From Streptomyces sp. IMTB 2501 (lineage in GTDB: Bacteria; Actinomycetota; Actinomycetes; Streptomycetales; Streptomycetaceae), in the NCBI RefSeq assembly GCF_001953885.1, contig NZ_MQUS01000024.1:1-64000 (forward strand): a stretch of 64,000 nucleotides of DNA, in the 5' to 3' direction. The notes below the pieces were generated by a model, which saw nothing but the letters and a program-made list of their open reading frames with translations, was not told the origin of the DNA and ran no database searches. The position numbers and the translations under genes are program-made. Below, in pieces: positions 16,791-24,643 of the stretch. Numbering within the stretch: position 1 is the stretch's first letter; each line of letters opens with the position of its first letter.

Positions 16791-18209
16791 CTACCGCCGA
16801 ACCCGTCCGGACGGCCGCCGCAGGAACACCGCAGCGGCGAGCGTCCCGAGCAGCACAAGCCCCGCATTCACACCGATCGCCGTCTTCAGCCCGCCGAGGA
16901 CATCCGCACCGGCCATACCGCCGGCGGCAACCGCACTCATCACCGGCGTCCCCATGGTGATCCCGATCTGCTGGGTCATCGTGGCCAGCCCGCTCCCCAG
17001 CCCCTGCTCCCGGTCGGCCAGGCCCCCCGTGGCGGTGACCATGAAGCCGACGATCACCACCATGTTGCCCACACCCCCGGCGAAGGTCGCGACGAGCAGC
17101 AGCCACAGCGAGGAGCGCCCGGTGCCGAGGCCGAGCAGGGCCGCCGTGCACACGGTCTGGACGAGGCCCCCGGCGATCAGCGCCGGCGTGGCACCCACCC
17201 GCCCGATGACCCGCGGAGCGACCGTGCCGCCCACGACCGTGCCGACGCCCAGCACACCGAACGACAGCCCGGCGGCCAGCGGCGAGAAGCCGAGCACCTT
17301 CTGGAGGTAGAGGGTCAGCAGGAACACCAGGGACGTCTCGGTGAGGAACGCGATCAGACCGACGGCATTGCCCCAGGCCACCGTCCGCCTGCCGAGCACG
17401 CCGAGCGGCACCAGCGGCTCCGGCACCCGGCGCTCGACGGCCCAGAACACGACCAGCAGCAGCACTCCGGCGGCCGACGGCAGCAGGGCCGCGGACGAGC
17501 CCCAGCCGTGCTCGCCGGCCTGGGTGAGGCCGAGCACGACGGCCAGCAGGCCGAGCGTGACGGTGACGGCCCCGGGCACGTCCAGCTTCGGCCGCTCGGC
17601 CGGCCGGGACTCGGCGATCACGGCGGGCGCGACGCACAGGACGGCGAGGGCGACCGGGACGTTGAGGAAGAACGACCACCGCCAGGACAGCAGATCCGTC
17701 AGCAGGCCGCCCAGGATCGCGCCGGTGGTGAAACCGGCCGACATCAGCGCCCCGTTGAGGCCGAGCGCCTTCTCCCTGAGCGGCCCCTCCGGGAAGGAGG
17801 TCGTCAGCAGCGACAGGCCCGCCGGGGTCACCGCGGCGGTGGCCAGCCCCTGGAACACGCGAGCCGTGATCAGCACCTCCGGGCTCTGCGCCAGCCCGCC
17901 CGCCAGCGAGGCCGCGCCGAGCACCACGAGCCCGCCGAGGAACAGCCGACGGCGGCCGAACAGGTCGGCGACCCGCCCGAACAGCAGGGTGAACCCGGCC
18001 GCGCACAGCGCGAACGCGGTGCCGATCCACTGCAGACGCGTCGGCGAGAAGCCCAGCCCCGCGCCGATCACCGGCAGCGCCACGTTCAGGATCGAGAAGT
18101 CCACGGCCAGCATGAACTGGGCCGCGAGCAGCACCACCAGCACCAGCCGGAGGCGAGGGGTGAGGACGGCGGGAGCGGTGCCCGCCCGTTCCTCGGCCAT
18201 GGTGGACAT
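16791..18209 (-). CDS. MFS drug/metabolite exporter (DHA2/EmrB type)
   Basis: A 472-aa proton-driven efflux protein with about 14 membrane helices. Diagnostic motifs: motif A GRVADLFGRRRLF between helices 2 and 3, LAVDFSILNVALP in helix 1 (family motif D1), and a motif C-like GFTTGAILGGLLTD in helix 5. Substrate unknown. It is divergent from an XRE regulator, with a perfect 27-bp palindromic element in the shared promoter region, so that regulator probably controls it. Confidence 0.93.
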   Translation of the reverse strand: MSTMAEERAGTAPAVLTPRLRLVLVVLLAAQFMLAVDFSILNVALPVIGAGLGFSPTRLQWIGTAFALCAAGFTLLFGRVADLFGRRRLFLGGLVVLGAASLAGGLAQSPEVLITARVFQGLATAAVTPAGLSLLTTSFPEGPLREKALGLNGALMSAGFTTGAILGGLLTDLLSWRWSFFLNVPVALAVLCVAPAVIAESRPAERPKLDVPGAVTVTLGLLAVVLGLTQAGEHGWGSSAALLPSAAGVLLLVVFWAVERRVPEPLVPLGVLGRRTVAWGNAVGLIAFLTETSLVFLLTLYLQKVLGFSPLAAGLSFGVLGVGTVVGGTVAPRVIGRVGATPALIAGGLVQTVCTAALLGLGTGRSSLWLLLVATFAGGVGNMVVIVGFMVTATGGLADREQGLGSGLATMTQQIGITMGTPVMSAVAAGGMAGADVLGGLKTAIGVNAGLVLLGTLAAAVFLRRPSGRVRR

Positions 18210-18315
18210 GACGATGGTTTCCTTCCTCGCGGAGTCCCCCTCACAGGGGTTGCGGAGAAAGAGGCTCGTCCGGTCCGGGCGGCCCAGCCAGAACCGTCCG
18301 CCGACCGGCCCACGC

Positions 18316-18342
18316 GAGGGTGGTCATCGCATGACCACCCTC
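18316..18342. promoter_or_regulatory. Perfect 12-bp-arm palindrome between MFS and XRE genes
   Basis: GAGGGTGGTCAT (18316-18327), spacer CGC, then ATGACCACCCTC (18331-18342). It is 107 bp upstream of the MFS start and 86 bp upstream of the XRE start. This is a strong candidate operator for the divergent pair. Confidence 0.65.
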
Positions 18343-18427
18343 ACGGCTCCCGTTCACGCGGCCACGCGGGCAAGATGGGCGGCGGCCGACCTCGCGACCG
18401 CGATCCGAGCCCATCCAGGAGGCATCG

Positions 18428-19399
18428 ATGGACGCCCCGTCCGAGCTGGGCGACTTCCTCAAGTCCCGCCGTGCCGCGCTGCGGCCCGAGGACGCCGGGC
18501 TCGCGGCCTCGCCGACCCGACGCCGGGTCGCCGGGCTGCGCCGCGAGGAGCTGGCCCTGCTCGCCGGCGTCAGCATCACCCACTACACCCGCCTCGAACA
18601 GGGCCGCGCGGGCGGTGTCTCGGACTCCGTGCTGGAGGCGATCGCCCGCACCCTGCGGCTCACCGACGACGAGAGCGCCCACCTCAAGGACCTGGCCCGC
18701 CCCGCCGGCGCCCGCCGCCCCGCCGCGCCCCGCGCCCAGCGGGCGACCGCGTCCGCCCGCCAGCTGCTCGCGGCCATGACCGACGTACCCGCGCTCCTCC
18801 TGGACCGGCGCGGCGACGTCGTCGCCTGGAACCGGCTCGGCCACGCGCTGCTCGCCGCCCATCTGCCCTGGGAGGCCCCGGACATGCCCGCAGAGCGCCC
18901 GAACCTGATCCGGATGCTGTTCCTGGACGAGCGGTACCGGGACCTGTACGCCGACCGGCAGGAGGAGGCCCTGCTCGCGGTCGCCTCCCTGCGCCTGGTC
19001 GCCGGCCGGCACTCCGACGACCGTGCCCTGGCCGAACTGATCGGCCAACTGTCCATCCAGAGCGGTGAGTTCAGCTCGCTCTGGGCCCGTCACCCGGTCC
19101 GCACCTGCACCTCGGGGGCCAAGTCCCTGCGCCATCCGGCCGTCGGCGCACTGGAGTTGAGCTTCGAGAACCTCGACCTTCCCGGATCCTCCGGCCGGCG
19201 TCTCATCGCCTATACGGCCGAGCCCGGCTCCCCGTCCGACGCGGCCCTGCGCCTGCTCGCCAGTACGGCCGCCCCGCGCCCCTCAGCCGCGGCCGCCGTG
19301 CGCGGTGCGGTACGAGGCCGGGTGCGGGGTGCGGAAGCCGGGGATCCGCCGGTGCGGGCCGACCAGGACCCGCAGCAGGGGCCGGGCGGGCTGTCGTAG
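18428..19399 (+). CDS. XRE family regulator with MmyB-like ligand-binding domain
   Basis: A 323-aa transcription factor. ATG 18428 has AGGAGG upstream. The helix-turn-helix spans about residues 35-80 (LRREELALLAGVSITHYTRLEQG), a hallmark of the actinobacterial MmyB-like group. The C-terminal domain starts about 110 (VPALLLDRRGDVVAWNRLG), where MmyB proteins bind fatty-acid-like ligands. Homology fades after about residue 278 (DAALRLLAS); the last 45 residues are Arg/Ala/Gly-rich and overlap a minus-strand coding-like fragment, so the natural C-terminus may have been lost or extended. It probably controls the divergent MFS exporter. Confidence 0.9.
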   Translation: MDAPSELGDFLKSRRAALRPEDAGLAASPTRRRVAGLRREELALLAGVSITHYTRLEQGRAGGVSDSVLEAIARTLRLTDDESAHLKDLARPAGARRPAAPRAQRATASARQLLAAMTDVPALLLDRRGDVVAWNRLGHALLAAHLPWEAPDMPAERPNLIRMLFLDERYRDLYADRQEEALLAVASLRLVAGRHSDDRALAELIGQLSIQSGEFSSLWARHPVRTCTSGAKSLRHPAVGALELSFENLDLPGSSGRRLIAYTAEPGSPSDAALRLLASTAAPRPSAAAAVRGAVRGRVRGAEAGDPPVRADQDPQQGPGGLS

Positions 19400-19465
19400 C
19401 AGCGGGGCGGAGCGGCGCAGCAGGGGCTGGTGCTCGGCGTGCCGCAGCGGGTTCTGCGGGTTCTG
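19283..19465 (-). other. Coding-like fragment directly after the LysR stop codon
   Basis: In the same frame as the upstream LysR gene, and right after its TGA, 60 codons run without a start codon to a TGA at 19283-19285. They contain LRHAEHQPLLRRSAPLL and HRRIPGFRTPHPASYRTAHG, with codon usage like real Streptomyces genes. It overlaps the aberrant tail of the XRE gene on the other strand. It may be the C-terminal remnant of a lost gene; family not recognised. Confidence 0.25.
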
Positions 19466-20365
19466 TCAGGACCGCGCCGGCCGTGCCCGGACCCCGAGGA
19501 CGTCGAGCATCGCCCGGGTGGCCGGGCTGGGGTTGAAGCGGCTCCACGCCAGGTACTCCAGGCGGCGCGGCCCGTCGGTCACCGGGACCAGGGCCAGGTC
19601 GGGGTCGTCGGCGGCGAGCGGCCGGATGAACGCCGACGGCAGCAGCGCGATGCCGAGCCCGCGCGCGACCAGCCGGGTGATCAGCTCCACGACACCCGCC
19701 TCGTACGCGACGTCACGGGCCAGACCCGCCGCGGCGAACGCCCGGTCGGACTGGGCGCGGGCGGGCGTCCCCGCCACGAAGTCCACGAACGTCTCCCCGG
19801 CGATCTCCGTCAGCGTGACCCGGGCGGCGCCCGCCAGCCGGTGCCCGGTCGGCACCACCAGGACATGCCGGTCGTGGTCGAGGACGACCGTCTCCAGGCC
19901 GGCCGGCCGCTCGCCCTCCGGCAGACCGAGGAAGGCGATGTCCAGCTCCCCGGCGCGGATCGCCGCCGCCAGCTCGTCGCTGCGCCCGGACCGCAGGACG
20001 ACCTGGACGTCGGGGTGCCGGGCGCGGTACCGCTGCAGCAGCTCGGGTACGTCGACGGCGGCCGTGGTCACGATCACGCCCACCGCGAGCCGCCCGCGCA
20101 CCACACCGGTCGCGGCGGCGGCGTCGGCCACCGCACGCTCGGCGGCGGCCAGGCACTCGCGCGCACCGACGAGGAACGCCGCGCCGGCATCGGTCAGTTC
20201 GACCCGCCGGCTGGAGCGGGCGAACAGCCGCACCCCCACCTCCCGCTCCAGCGCGGCGATCCGGTGGCTCAGCGCGGACTGCACCACCTGACAGCGTTCC
20301 GCGGCACGGGTGAAGTTGAGGGTGTCGGCGACGGCGACGACGTAACGCAGCTGCTGCAGATCCAC
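19466..20365 (-). CDS. LysR family transcriptional regulator
   Basis: A 299-aa LTTR. The N-terminal winged helix is MDLQQLRYVVAVADTLNFTRAAERCQVVQSALSH (about residues 1-34, read from 20264-20365), then ALEREVGVRLFARSSRRVELTDAG. The effector domain runs from about residue 90, with the usual two periplasmic-binding-like lobes. It is divergent from an EamA exporter across a 78-bp gap containing an inverted repeat, which makes the exporter its probable target. Confidence 0.95.
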   Translation of the reverse strand: MDLQQLRYVVAVADTLNFTRAAERCQVVQSALSHRIAALEREVGVRLFARSSRRVELTDAGAAFLVGARECLAAAERAVADAAAATGVVRGRLAVGVIVTTAAVDVPELLQRYRARHPDVQVVLRSGRSDELAAAIRAGELDIAFLGLPEGERPAGLETVVLDHDRHVLVVPTGHRLAGAARVTLTEIAGETFVDFVAGTPARAQSDRAFAAAGLARDVAYEAGVVELITRLVARGLGIALLPSAFIRPLAADDPDLALVPVTDGPRRLEYLAWSRFNPSPATRAMLDVLGVRARPARS

Positions 20366-20384
20366 GGATCAATCGTTCTCCTTC

Positions 20385-20404
20385 ATGGCTGCGATGGCAA
20401 CCAT
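20385..20404. promoter_or_regulatory. Inverted repeat between lysR and the EamA gene
   Basis: ATGGCTGC (20385-20392), GATG, GCAACCAT (20397-20404): 7 of 8 arm positions match. It lies 20-39 bp from the LysR start and 40-59 bp upstream of the EamA ATG, the usual location of an LTTR binding site. Confidence 0.5.
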
Positions 20405-20443
20405 GCGTTGGAATCATGACCGTGTCCCGCCGAGACTTCCCCC

Positions 20444-21379
20444 ATGCATCGCTACAAGGCGCACGCGGCGACCGTCCTGCTGACCGCGCTCGCTCCCGCG
20501 TCCTGGGGCACCACCTACGTGGTCACCACCCGGCTGCTCCCGCCCGGGCATCCGCTGTTCGCGGGCCTGATGCGGTCCCTGCCCGCCGGGCTGCTCGCGC
20601 TGGCGCTCACCCGGGTGCTGCCGCGCGGGGAGTGGTGGTGGAAGACCGTGGTCCTCGGCGTCCTCAACATCGGCGCCATGCCCCTGCTGTTCGTGGCCGC
20701 CGAACGCCTGCCCGGCGGTGTCGCCGCCACCCTCGGCGCCGCCCAGCCGCTGCTGGTCGCCGGACTGGGTCTCGCGGCGCTCCACGACCGCCCGACGGCC
20801 TGGCGGCTGACCTGGGGCGTGCTCGGTGTGCTCGGAGTGGGTCTGGTGGTACTGGGACCGGGGGCCCGGCTGGACGCCGTGGGCGTGCTCGCCGGCCTCG
20901 GCCATACGACCACCATGGCCGGCGGCGTCGTCCTCACCAAGCGCTGGGGCCGCCCGGCGGGCGTGGGCCCGCTGACCCTGGCCGGCTGGCAACTCACCGC
21001 CGGCGGACTGCTGTTGCTTCCGCTCACCCTGGCGGTCGAGGGGGTGCCGCAGCGGATCGACGCGGGCGCCGCCGGCGGCTATCTGTGGCTCGGCAGCATG
21101 GGCGGGCTGATCGCCTACACGCTGTGGTTCCGTGGGATCGGCAGACTGCCGGTCGCCGCGTCCGCACCGCTGGTGCTGCTGTCCCCGCTGGTCGCGACCG
21201 TCATCGGGCTCACCCGGGGCGAGTCACTGAGCTTCCCCCAGACCCTGGGCTTCGCCCTCGCACTGACGGCACTGGTGGCCGCACAACTCAGCCCGCGACC
21301 CGGTCCTACGGGAGCCCTGTCCGCGGCAGCCGACGCGATCGGGGAGCGACCGGTCACGACGGTGCCGCAGACGAAATAG
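20444..21379 (+). CDS. EamA/DMT family transporter
   Basis: A 311-aa inner-membrane protein with two EamA repeats, about ten helices in all. It begins HAATVLLTALAPASWGTTYV, matching the first-helix pattern of YedA/RhaT-like exporters. EamA proteins typically export amino acids or other metabolites; the substrate is not deducible. The neighbouring LysR is the likely regulator. Confidence 0.92.
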   Translation: MHRYKAHAATVLLTALAPASWGTTYVVTTRLLPPGHPLFAGLMRSLPAGLLALALTRVLPRGEWWWKTVVLGVLNIGAMPLLFVAAERLPGGVAATLGAAQPLLVAGLGLAALHDRPTAWRLTWGVLGVLGVGLVVLGPGARLDAVGVLAGLGHTTTMAGGVVLTKRWGRPAGVGPLTLAGWQLTAGGLLLLPLTLAVEGVPQRIDAGAAGGYLWLGSMGGLIAYTLWFRGIGRLPVAASAPLVLLSPLVATVIGLTRGESLSFPQTLGFALALTALVAAQLSPRPGPTGALSAAADAIGERPVTTVPQTK

Positions 21380-21423
21380 AACCCCTCGCGAGACAGCCCC
21401 TCGCGGCGCGACCCGCGGAGCGA

Positions 21424-22608
21424 CTAGTCGACGTCGACCGGACCGTCGTCCGACCGCTGGTCCTTGCCCGAGCGCAGCTGGAGCAGGCTGTTGGACTTGG
21501 TCTCCTCGGTACGGCGTTCGGCCGGTTCCTGGCCGTTCAGGTTCTGCCGGACCGAGTCGAGGATCGTCAGGCCCTGGGACACCAGGCCCGCGGCGATCTC
21601 GCCGAGGCCGTCCGCGCCGTTCAGGACGTTGACATTGGCGCCGGCGAGGCCGCCCGCCGCCTCCTTCACGATCTGCGGGAGCTGGTCGATGAGCATCCGG
21701 TCCAGCGCGACCCGGTCGTACGAGGCCGCGGCCTCGGCCTGGATCTTCATGCGCTGGGCCTCGGCGGCCGCGAGGATCCGGACCCGCTCGGCCTCCGCCT
21801 CGGCGGGCTTCACGACCTCGGCCACCAGCTGCTGCTGGCGCAACTGGGCCTGACGCTGGGCCAGTTCGGTCTGGGCGTCCAGCACCTCCTGCTGGGCGTG
21901 CGCCTGCGCCAGCGGTCCGGCCTGCGAGGCCTGGGCCTGGGCGCGGTCCACCTCGGCCGAGTACTCGGCCTTGACCACGGCGGTCTGCCGGGCGTACTCG
22001 GCCTGCTTGCGGGCCGCCTCCTGCTCCGCCTCGACCGCGGCCTGGGTGGCCTGCGCCTGGGCGATCTGGGCCTGCCGCTGGATGGCCGCCTTGTGCGGGG
22101 CGGACATCGCGGCGATGTAGCCGGTGTCGCCGTCGTCGATCGACTGGATCTGCAGCGAGTCGACGATCAGGCCGATCTTCGCCATCTCCACCTTCGACGT
22201 GTCGAGGACCTCGGCGGCGAGTTTCTGCCGCTCGGTGACGATCTCCTCGACGGTCATCGAGCCGATGATGGCCCGCAGGTGGCCGGCGAAGATCCGGCCG
22301 GTCAGCACCGACATCTGCTCCTGGTCGGAGAGGAACCGCTGGCCTGCGTTGATGATGCTCTCGTGGTCGTTGCCGACCTTGAAGGCGATGACGGCGCGGA
22401 CGTGCAGGGAGATGCCCTGCTTGGTCACACAGGTCTCGGTGACCTCGGACTCGCACATCGCCAGGGAGAGGAAGCGGGTCTTGCGGAAGAACGGGACCAC
22501 GAACTTGCCGTGCCCCGTCACGACTCGGAACGGCGCGCCCCCCAGTCCCCGCCGGCCCCCCGAGATCAACATCGCCTCGTCGGGAGCGGGAACGCGGTAT
22601 CCGAACAT
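21424..22608 (-). CDS. Flotillin-like SPFH domain protein
   Basis: A 394-aa membrane-associated scaffold protein. The SPFH domain covers about residues 5-180 (LISGGRRGLGGAPFRVVTG, FRKTRFLSLAM, EEIVTERQKLAAEVLD). A long Ala/Gln/Glu-rich coiled coil follows (about 185-300, AEAEAERVRILAAAEAQRMK), then a Gly/Asn-rich C-terminal part. Flotillins organise fluid membrane microdomains. The gene starts 10 bp after the NfeD-like gene ends, the usual nfeD-flotillin partnership. Confidence 0.95.
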   Translation of the reverse strand: MFGYRVPAPDEAMLISGGRRGLGGAPFRVVTGHGKFVVPFFRKTRFLSLAMCESEVTETCVTKQGISLHVRAVIAFKVGNDHESIINAGQRFLSDQEQMSVLTGRIFAGHLRAIIGSMTVEEIVTERQKLAAEVLDTSKVEMAKIGLIVDSLQIQSIDDGDTGYIAAMSAPHKAAIQRQAQIAQAQATQAAVEAEQEAARKQAEYARQTAVVKAEYSAEVDRAQAQASQAGPLAQAHAQQEVLDAQTELAQRQAQLRQQQLVAEVVKPAEAEAERVRILAAAEAQRMKIQAEAAASYDRVALDRMLIDQLPQIVKEAAGGLAGANVNVLNGADGLGEIAAGLVSQGLTILDSVRQNLNGQEPAERRTEETKSNSLLQLRSGKDQRSDDGPVDVD

Positions 22609-22618
22609 GCTCTACTCC

Positions 22619-22873
22619 TCAGCTTGCGCCGGCGGTGTCGCCGCCGAGCGCGTCCAATGGATCCACCCACTCGATGACGCCGACCTCGCGGCATCCCCGT
22701 GATTCGATCACGAGGACCGTAGCGCCCGCGGGCAGGGGATCCTCGGACCACGCCAGAAACGTTTCGGAGCCTCCCCGGACCCGGACCAGGACCTCGCCGG
22801 GGCCCGCGGAACCACGCGTCCCGATGACCACCTTGCCCACACGGCCGACCACGGCCTCGTCCTGCGGCATCAC
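22619..22873 (-). CDS. NfeD-like OB-fold protein, flotillin partner
   Basis: An 84-aa soluble domain, VGRVGKVVIGTRGSAGPGEV, VRVRGGSETFLAWSEDPLP and GATVLVIESRGCREVGVIEW. This pattern matches the C-terminal OB-fold of NfeD/YuaF proteins, without their membrane helices. The start is GTG 22873 or ATG 22870, with GGAGG upstream. Its position directly before the flotillin gene supports the assignment. Confidence 0.8.
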   Translation of the reverse strand: MMPQDEAVVGRVGKVVIGTRGSAGPGEVLVRVRGGSETFLAWSEDPLPAGATVLVIESRGCREVGVIEWVDPLDALGGDTAGAS

Positions 22874-23003
22874 CGGCCGTCCTCCTCGTCCTGGCCCCGG
22901 AACTCAGACGATAGACCCAGCCGGGCCGGGACCCAACGGGGTGGTGGGCAAGCGGAACCGGGGTACGCCAGGGCGAGCTGTTCACACGTCGTTCCCACCT
23001 CCT

Positions 23004-23021
23004 CGGTCACTCCGGTGACCG
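23004..23021. other. 7-bp-arm hairpin between the SHOCT and nfeD-like genes
   Basis: CGGTCAC (23004-23010), TCCG, GTGACCG (23015-23021). It lies downstream of the SHOCT gene and upstream of the NfeD-like gene on the minus strand, so it could end the first transcript or regulate the second. Confidence 0.35.
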
Positions 23022-23092
23022 CGCCGGCCGACCGTTCCGCCGAGTGCCTGCCGACCGGTCCGCAGGCCGGCCTCGAACCCGGCCGCCGGGGC

Positions 23093-23377
23093 TCACTTCG
23101 GTCGTGGCCGGTAGGTGGCCAGATGTTTGCGCGCCTCGTGATAGGCGTCCGCGTCGATCTCGCCCGAGGCGAAGCGGCGGTCGAGGATCTCCTCGGGTGT
23201 CTCCCTCGGGGTCTCTCCGGGCGGCCATCCGCGTTCCGTGCCGTCGCCCCGGCCGGCCGGGCGCCGCGTCAGACGGACCACGGCCCAGACCACCAGTCCG
23301 ATGACCGCGATCCACAGCAGCGGCAGGAAGGCCATCCAGACCCAGCCGCCGTGCCCGTAGGGTCCGTACATCACCAC
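23093..23377 (-). CDS. SHOCT-domain membrane protein
   Basis: A 94-aa protein. An N-terminal Gly/Tyr segment (MYGPYGHGG) is followed by one membrane helix (about 13-36, WMAFLPLLWIAVIGLVVWAV), a basic linker and a C-terminal SHOCT motif (PEEILDRRFASGEIDADAYH, about 65-84). SHOCT is a short oligomerisation motif found at the ends of many envelope proteins. The start could be GTG 23377, GTG 23374 or ATG 23371; GGGAGG sits 6 nt before the first. Function unknown. Confidence 0.85.
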   Translation of the reverse strand: MVMYGPYGHGGWVWMAFLPLLWIAVIGLVVWAVVRLTRRPAGRGDGTERGWPPGETPRETPEEILDRRFASGEIDADAYHEARKHLATYRPRPK

Positions 23378-23624
23378 AGCTCACCTCCCGGGAGGCATCC
23401 CACACCTCATCTTCCGCCCGGCCCGACCCCCGTGCCACGCCGGTCAGGGTGAGGAGCGGTGCGTCGCACGCCGAGCGAGAGGGAGCGGACGGGTCCCGGG
23501 CCGGCTGCCGAAAGCGGCTCCCACGCTTCGGCCGCCTCGATCAGCGGCAGCGCATGCTCTCCTTGAGCGGCTGCTGCGACACCTTCACGCCGCCGGGCGC
23601 GAGTTCCCGTGCGGAGTCCCCGAC
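23378..23624. other. 247-bp gap with no supported gene
   Basis: Reading frames here are low quality on both strands. It must hold the promoter of the SHOCT gene (minus strand) near 23378-23450 and the 3' region of the 143-aa gene. No strong hairpin was seen. Confidence 0.4.
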
Positions 23625-24056
23625 TCAGGGCCACACAAGGCAGTACGGCTGATGCCCCGCCTCATGCAGCCGATGCGAGAAGTCCTGCCACTCGTGCAGC
23701 AACTGGTACACGTTGAACGCGTCCCGCGGGCCCCCGCGGTCCGGGACCGTCGACCAGATGAAGGCCGCCGCGCCGACCGCTTCCTCGCCGATGCCGCGCA
23801 GGGGGTTGACGACGGTCATGGGGAGTTTGACGACTGCGTAGTCCGGGTGCAGGACGACCAGTTCCAGGGGCGGGACCTTGTGCAGGGGGACGCCCTCGAT
23901 GCCGGTCAGGACCATCGCCGCCATCGTCTCCGGCTTGATCTTGGTGAACATGCCGTTCATGCCCAGCTCGTCGCCGCCGAGTTCCTCGGGGCGCATCGAA
24001 ATGGGGACGCGGGCCGCGGTCGCGCCGTCCGGCGCACCGAAGTACTTGTACGTCAC
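23625..24056 (-). CDS. Conserved actinobacterial protein of unknown function beside hemL
   Basis: About 143 aa from the GTG at 24054-24056 (MTYKYFGAPDGATAARVPIS); another in-frame GTG is two codons upstream. Dense conserved-looking segments include MRPEELGGDELGMNGMFTKI, KVPPLELVVLHPDYAVVKLP and YQLLHEWQDFSHRLHEAGHQ, ending YCLVWP. There is no signal peptide or membrane helix. I recall similar proteins next to hemL in streptomycetes but know no function. The start overlaps the stop of a small upstream frame by a GTGA junction. Confidence 0.8.
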   Translation of the reverse strand: MTYKYFGAPDGATAARVPISMRPEELGGDELGMNGMFTKIKPETMAAMVLTGIEGVPLHKVPPLELVVLHPDYAVVKLPMTVVNPLRGIGEEAVGAAAFIWSTVPDRGGPRDAFNVYQLLHEWQDFSHRLHEAGHQPYCLVWP

Positions 24057-24268
24057 CCCCACCCGACCACCATTCCTGCTCCCCGCCCGGAGGCGGTCAG
24101 CCCGGCTCCGCTCGGGCTCACCCGGTACACCCTGTGTATGACGTGCGTCAGCCTGACGTGCTTCGGCCGCTTCCTCCGCGTCGCGCCGGTGCCTTCCCCG
24201 CCGGGCACGTCGAGGACCCAGGTCATCAGTCCCCTCGCCCAGTCCGCCACCGCGATGCATATCTCCAC
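24053..24268 (-). CDS. Possible 71-aa protein translationally coupled to the next gene
   Basis: A frame from GTG 24268 to TGA 24053-24055 encodes MEICIAVADWARGLMTWVLD then a basic, Gly-rich tail. About 89 percent of third positions are G or C by my count. Its TGA overlaps the GTG start of the 143-aa gene (GTGA), as in real operons. Against it: no clear Shine-Dalgarno and a low-complexity end. Confidence 0.3.
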   Translation of the reverse strand: MEICIAVADWARGLMTWVLDVPGGEGTGATRRKRPKHVRLTHVIHRVYRVSPSGAGLTASGRGAGMVVGWG

Positions 24269-24643
24269 CCGACTGCTTTTCTAGGACGCGTGGCCCCCGC
24301 CGCGCAACCCGATCATCGTGTCAGTGACCTCCCCCACGGCCGCCCGCCGAAACGTGCGGTGGAACAACAGGCCACGGGATCTTTTCCGGTCCCTGATCAC
24401 TACGTGCGTATGAGCTGTGTGTATCAGGTCTCAGTCTCGCAGATGGCGGATGGCGGCGGTGGATGGCAAAACTTCGGCCGTCACGTCCGTCGGCACCTGC
24501 GTCGACACCTCCGTCGCCACGTCCCTCGGCCGTCCGTGGGCCGCCTCGATCCCGAGGCGGCCCACGCACCCCCCGTACCGCGGCCTACCCTGAGAAGGTC
24601 ACCCAAGTCACCGGAGTCCGAGAAGCCGGAGAAGTCGCACGTC
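24269..24643. other. hemL upstream region with tandem repeats and a strong hairpin
   Basis: 375 bp without a supported gene. Positions 24488-24523 hold three 12-nt units: CGTCGGCACCTG, CGTCGACACCTC, CGTCGCCACGTC. Positions 24536-24565 hold a perfect 13-bp stem, GTGGGCCGCCTCG, loop ATCC, CGAGGCGGCCCAC, ending 78 bp before the hemL ATG. No T-run follows the stem. The AT-richer part around 24385-24430 is the most promoter-like. Confidence 0.5.

Noticed and set aside
16320..18779. An 819-codon plus-strand frame across the MFS gene
   Set aside because: Low-complexity His/Gln/Arg translation and it overlaps three well-supported genes.
24488..24523. A CRISPR-like array
   Set aside because: Three contiguous 12-nt units without spacers; a simple tandem repeat.
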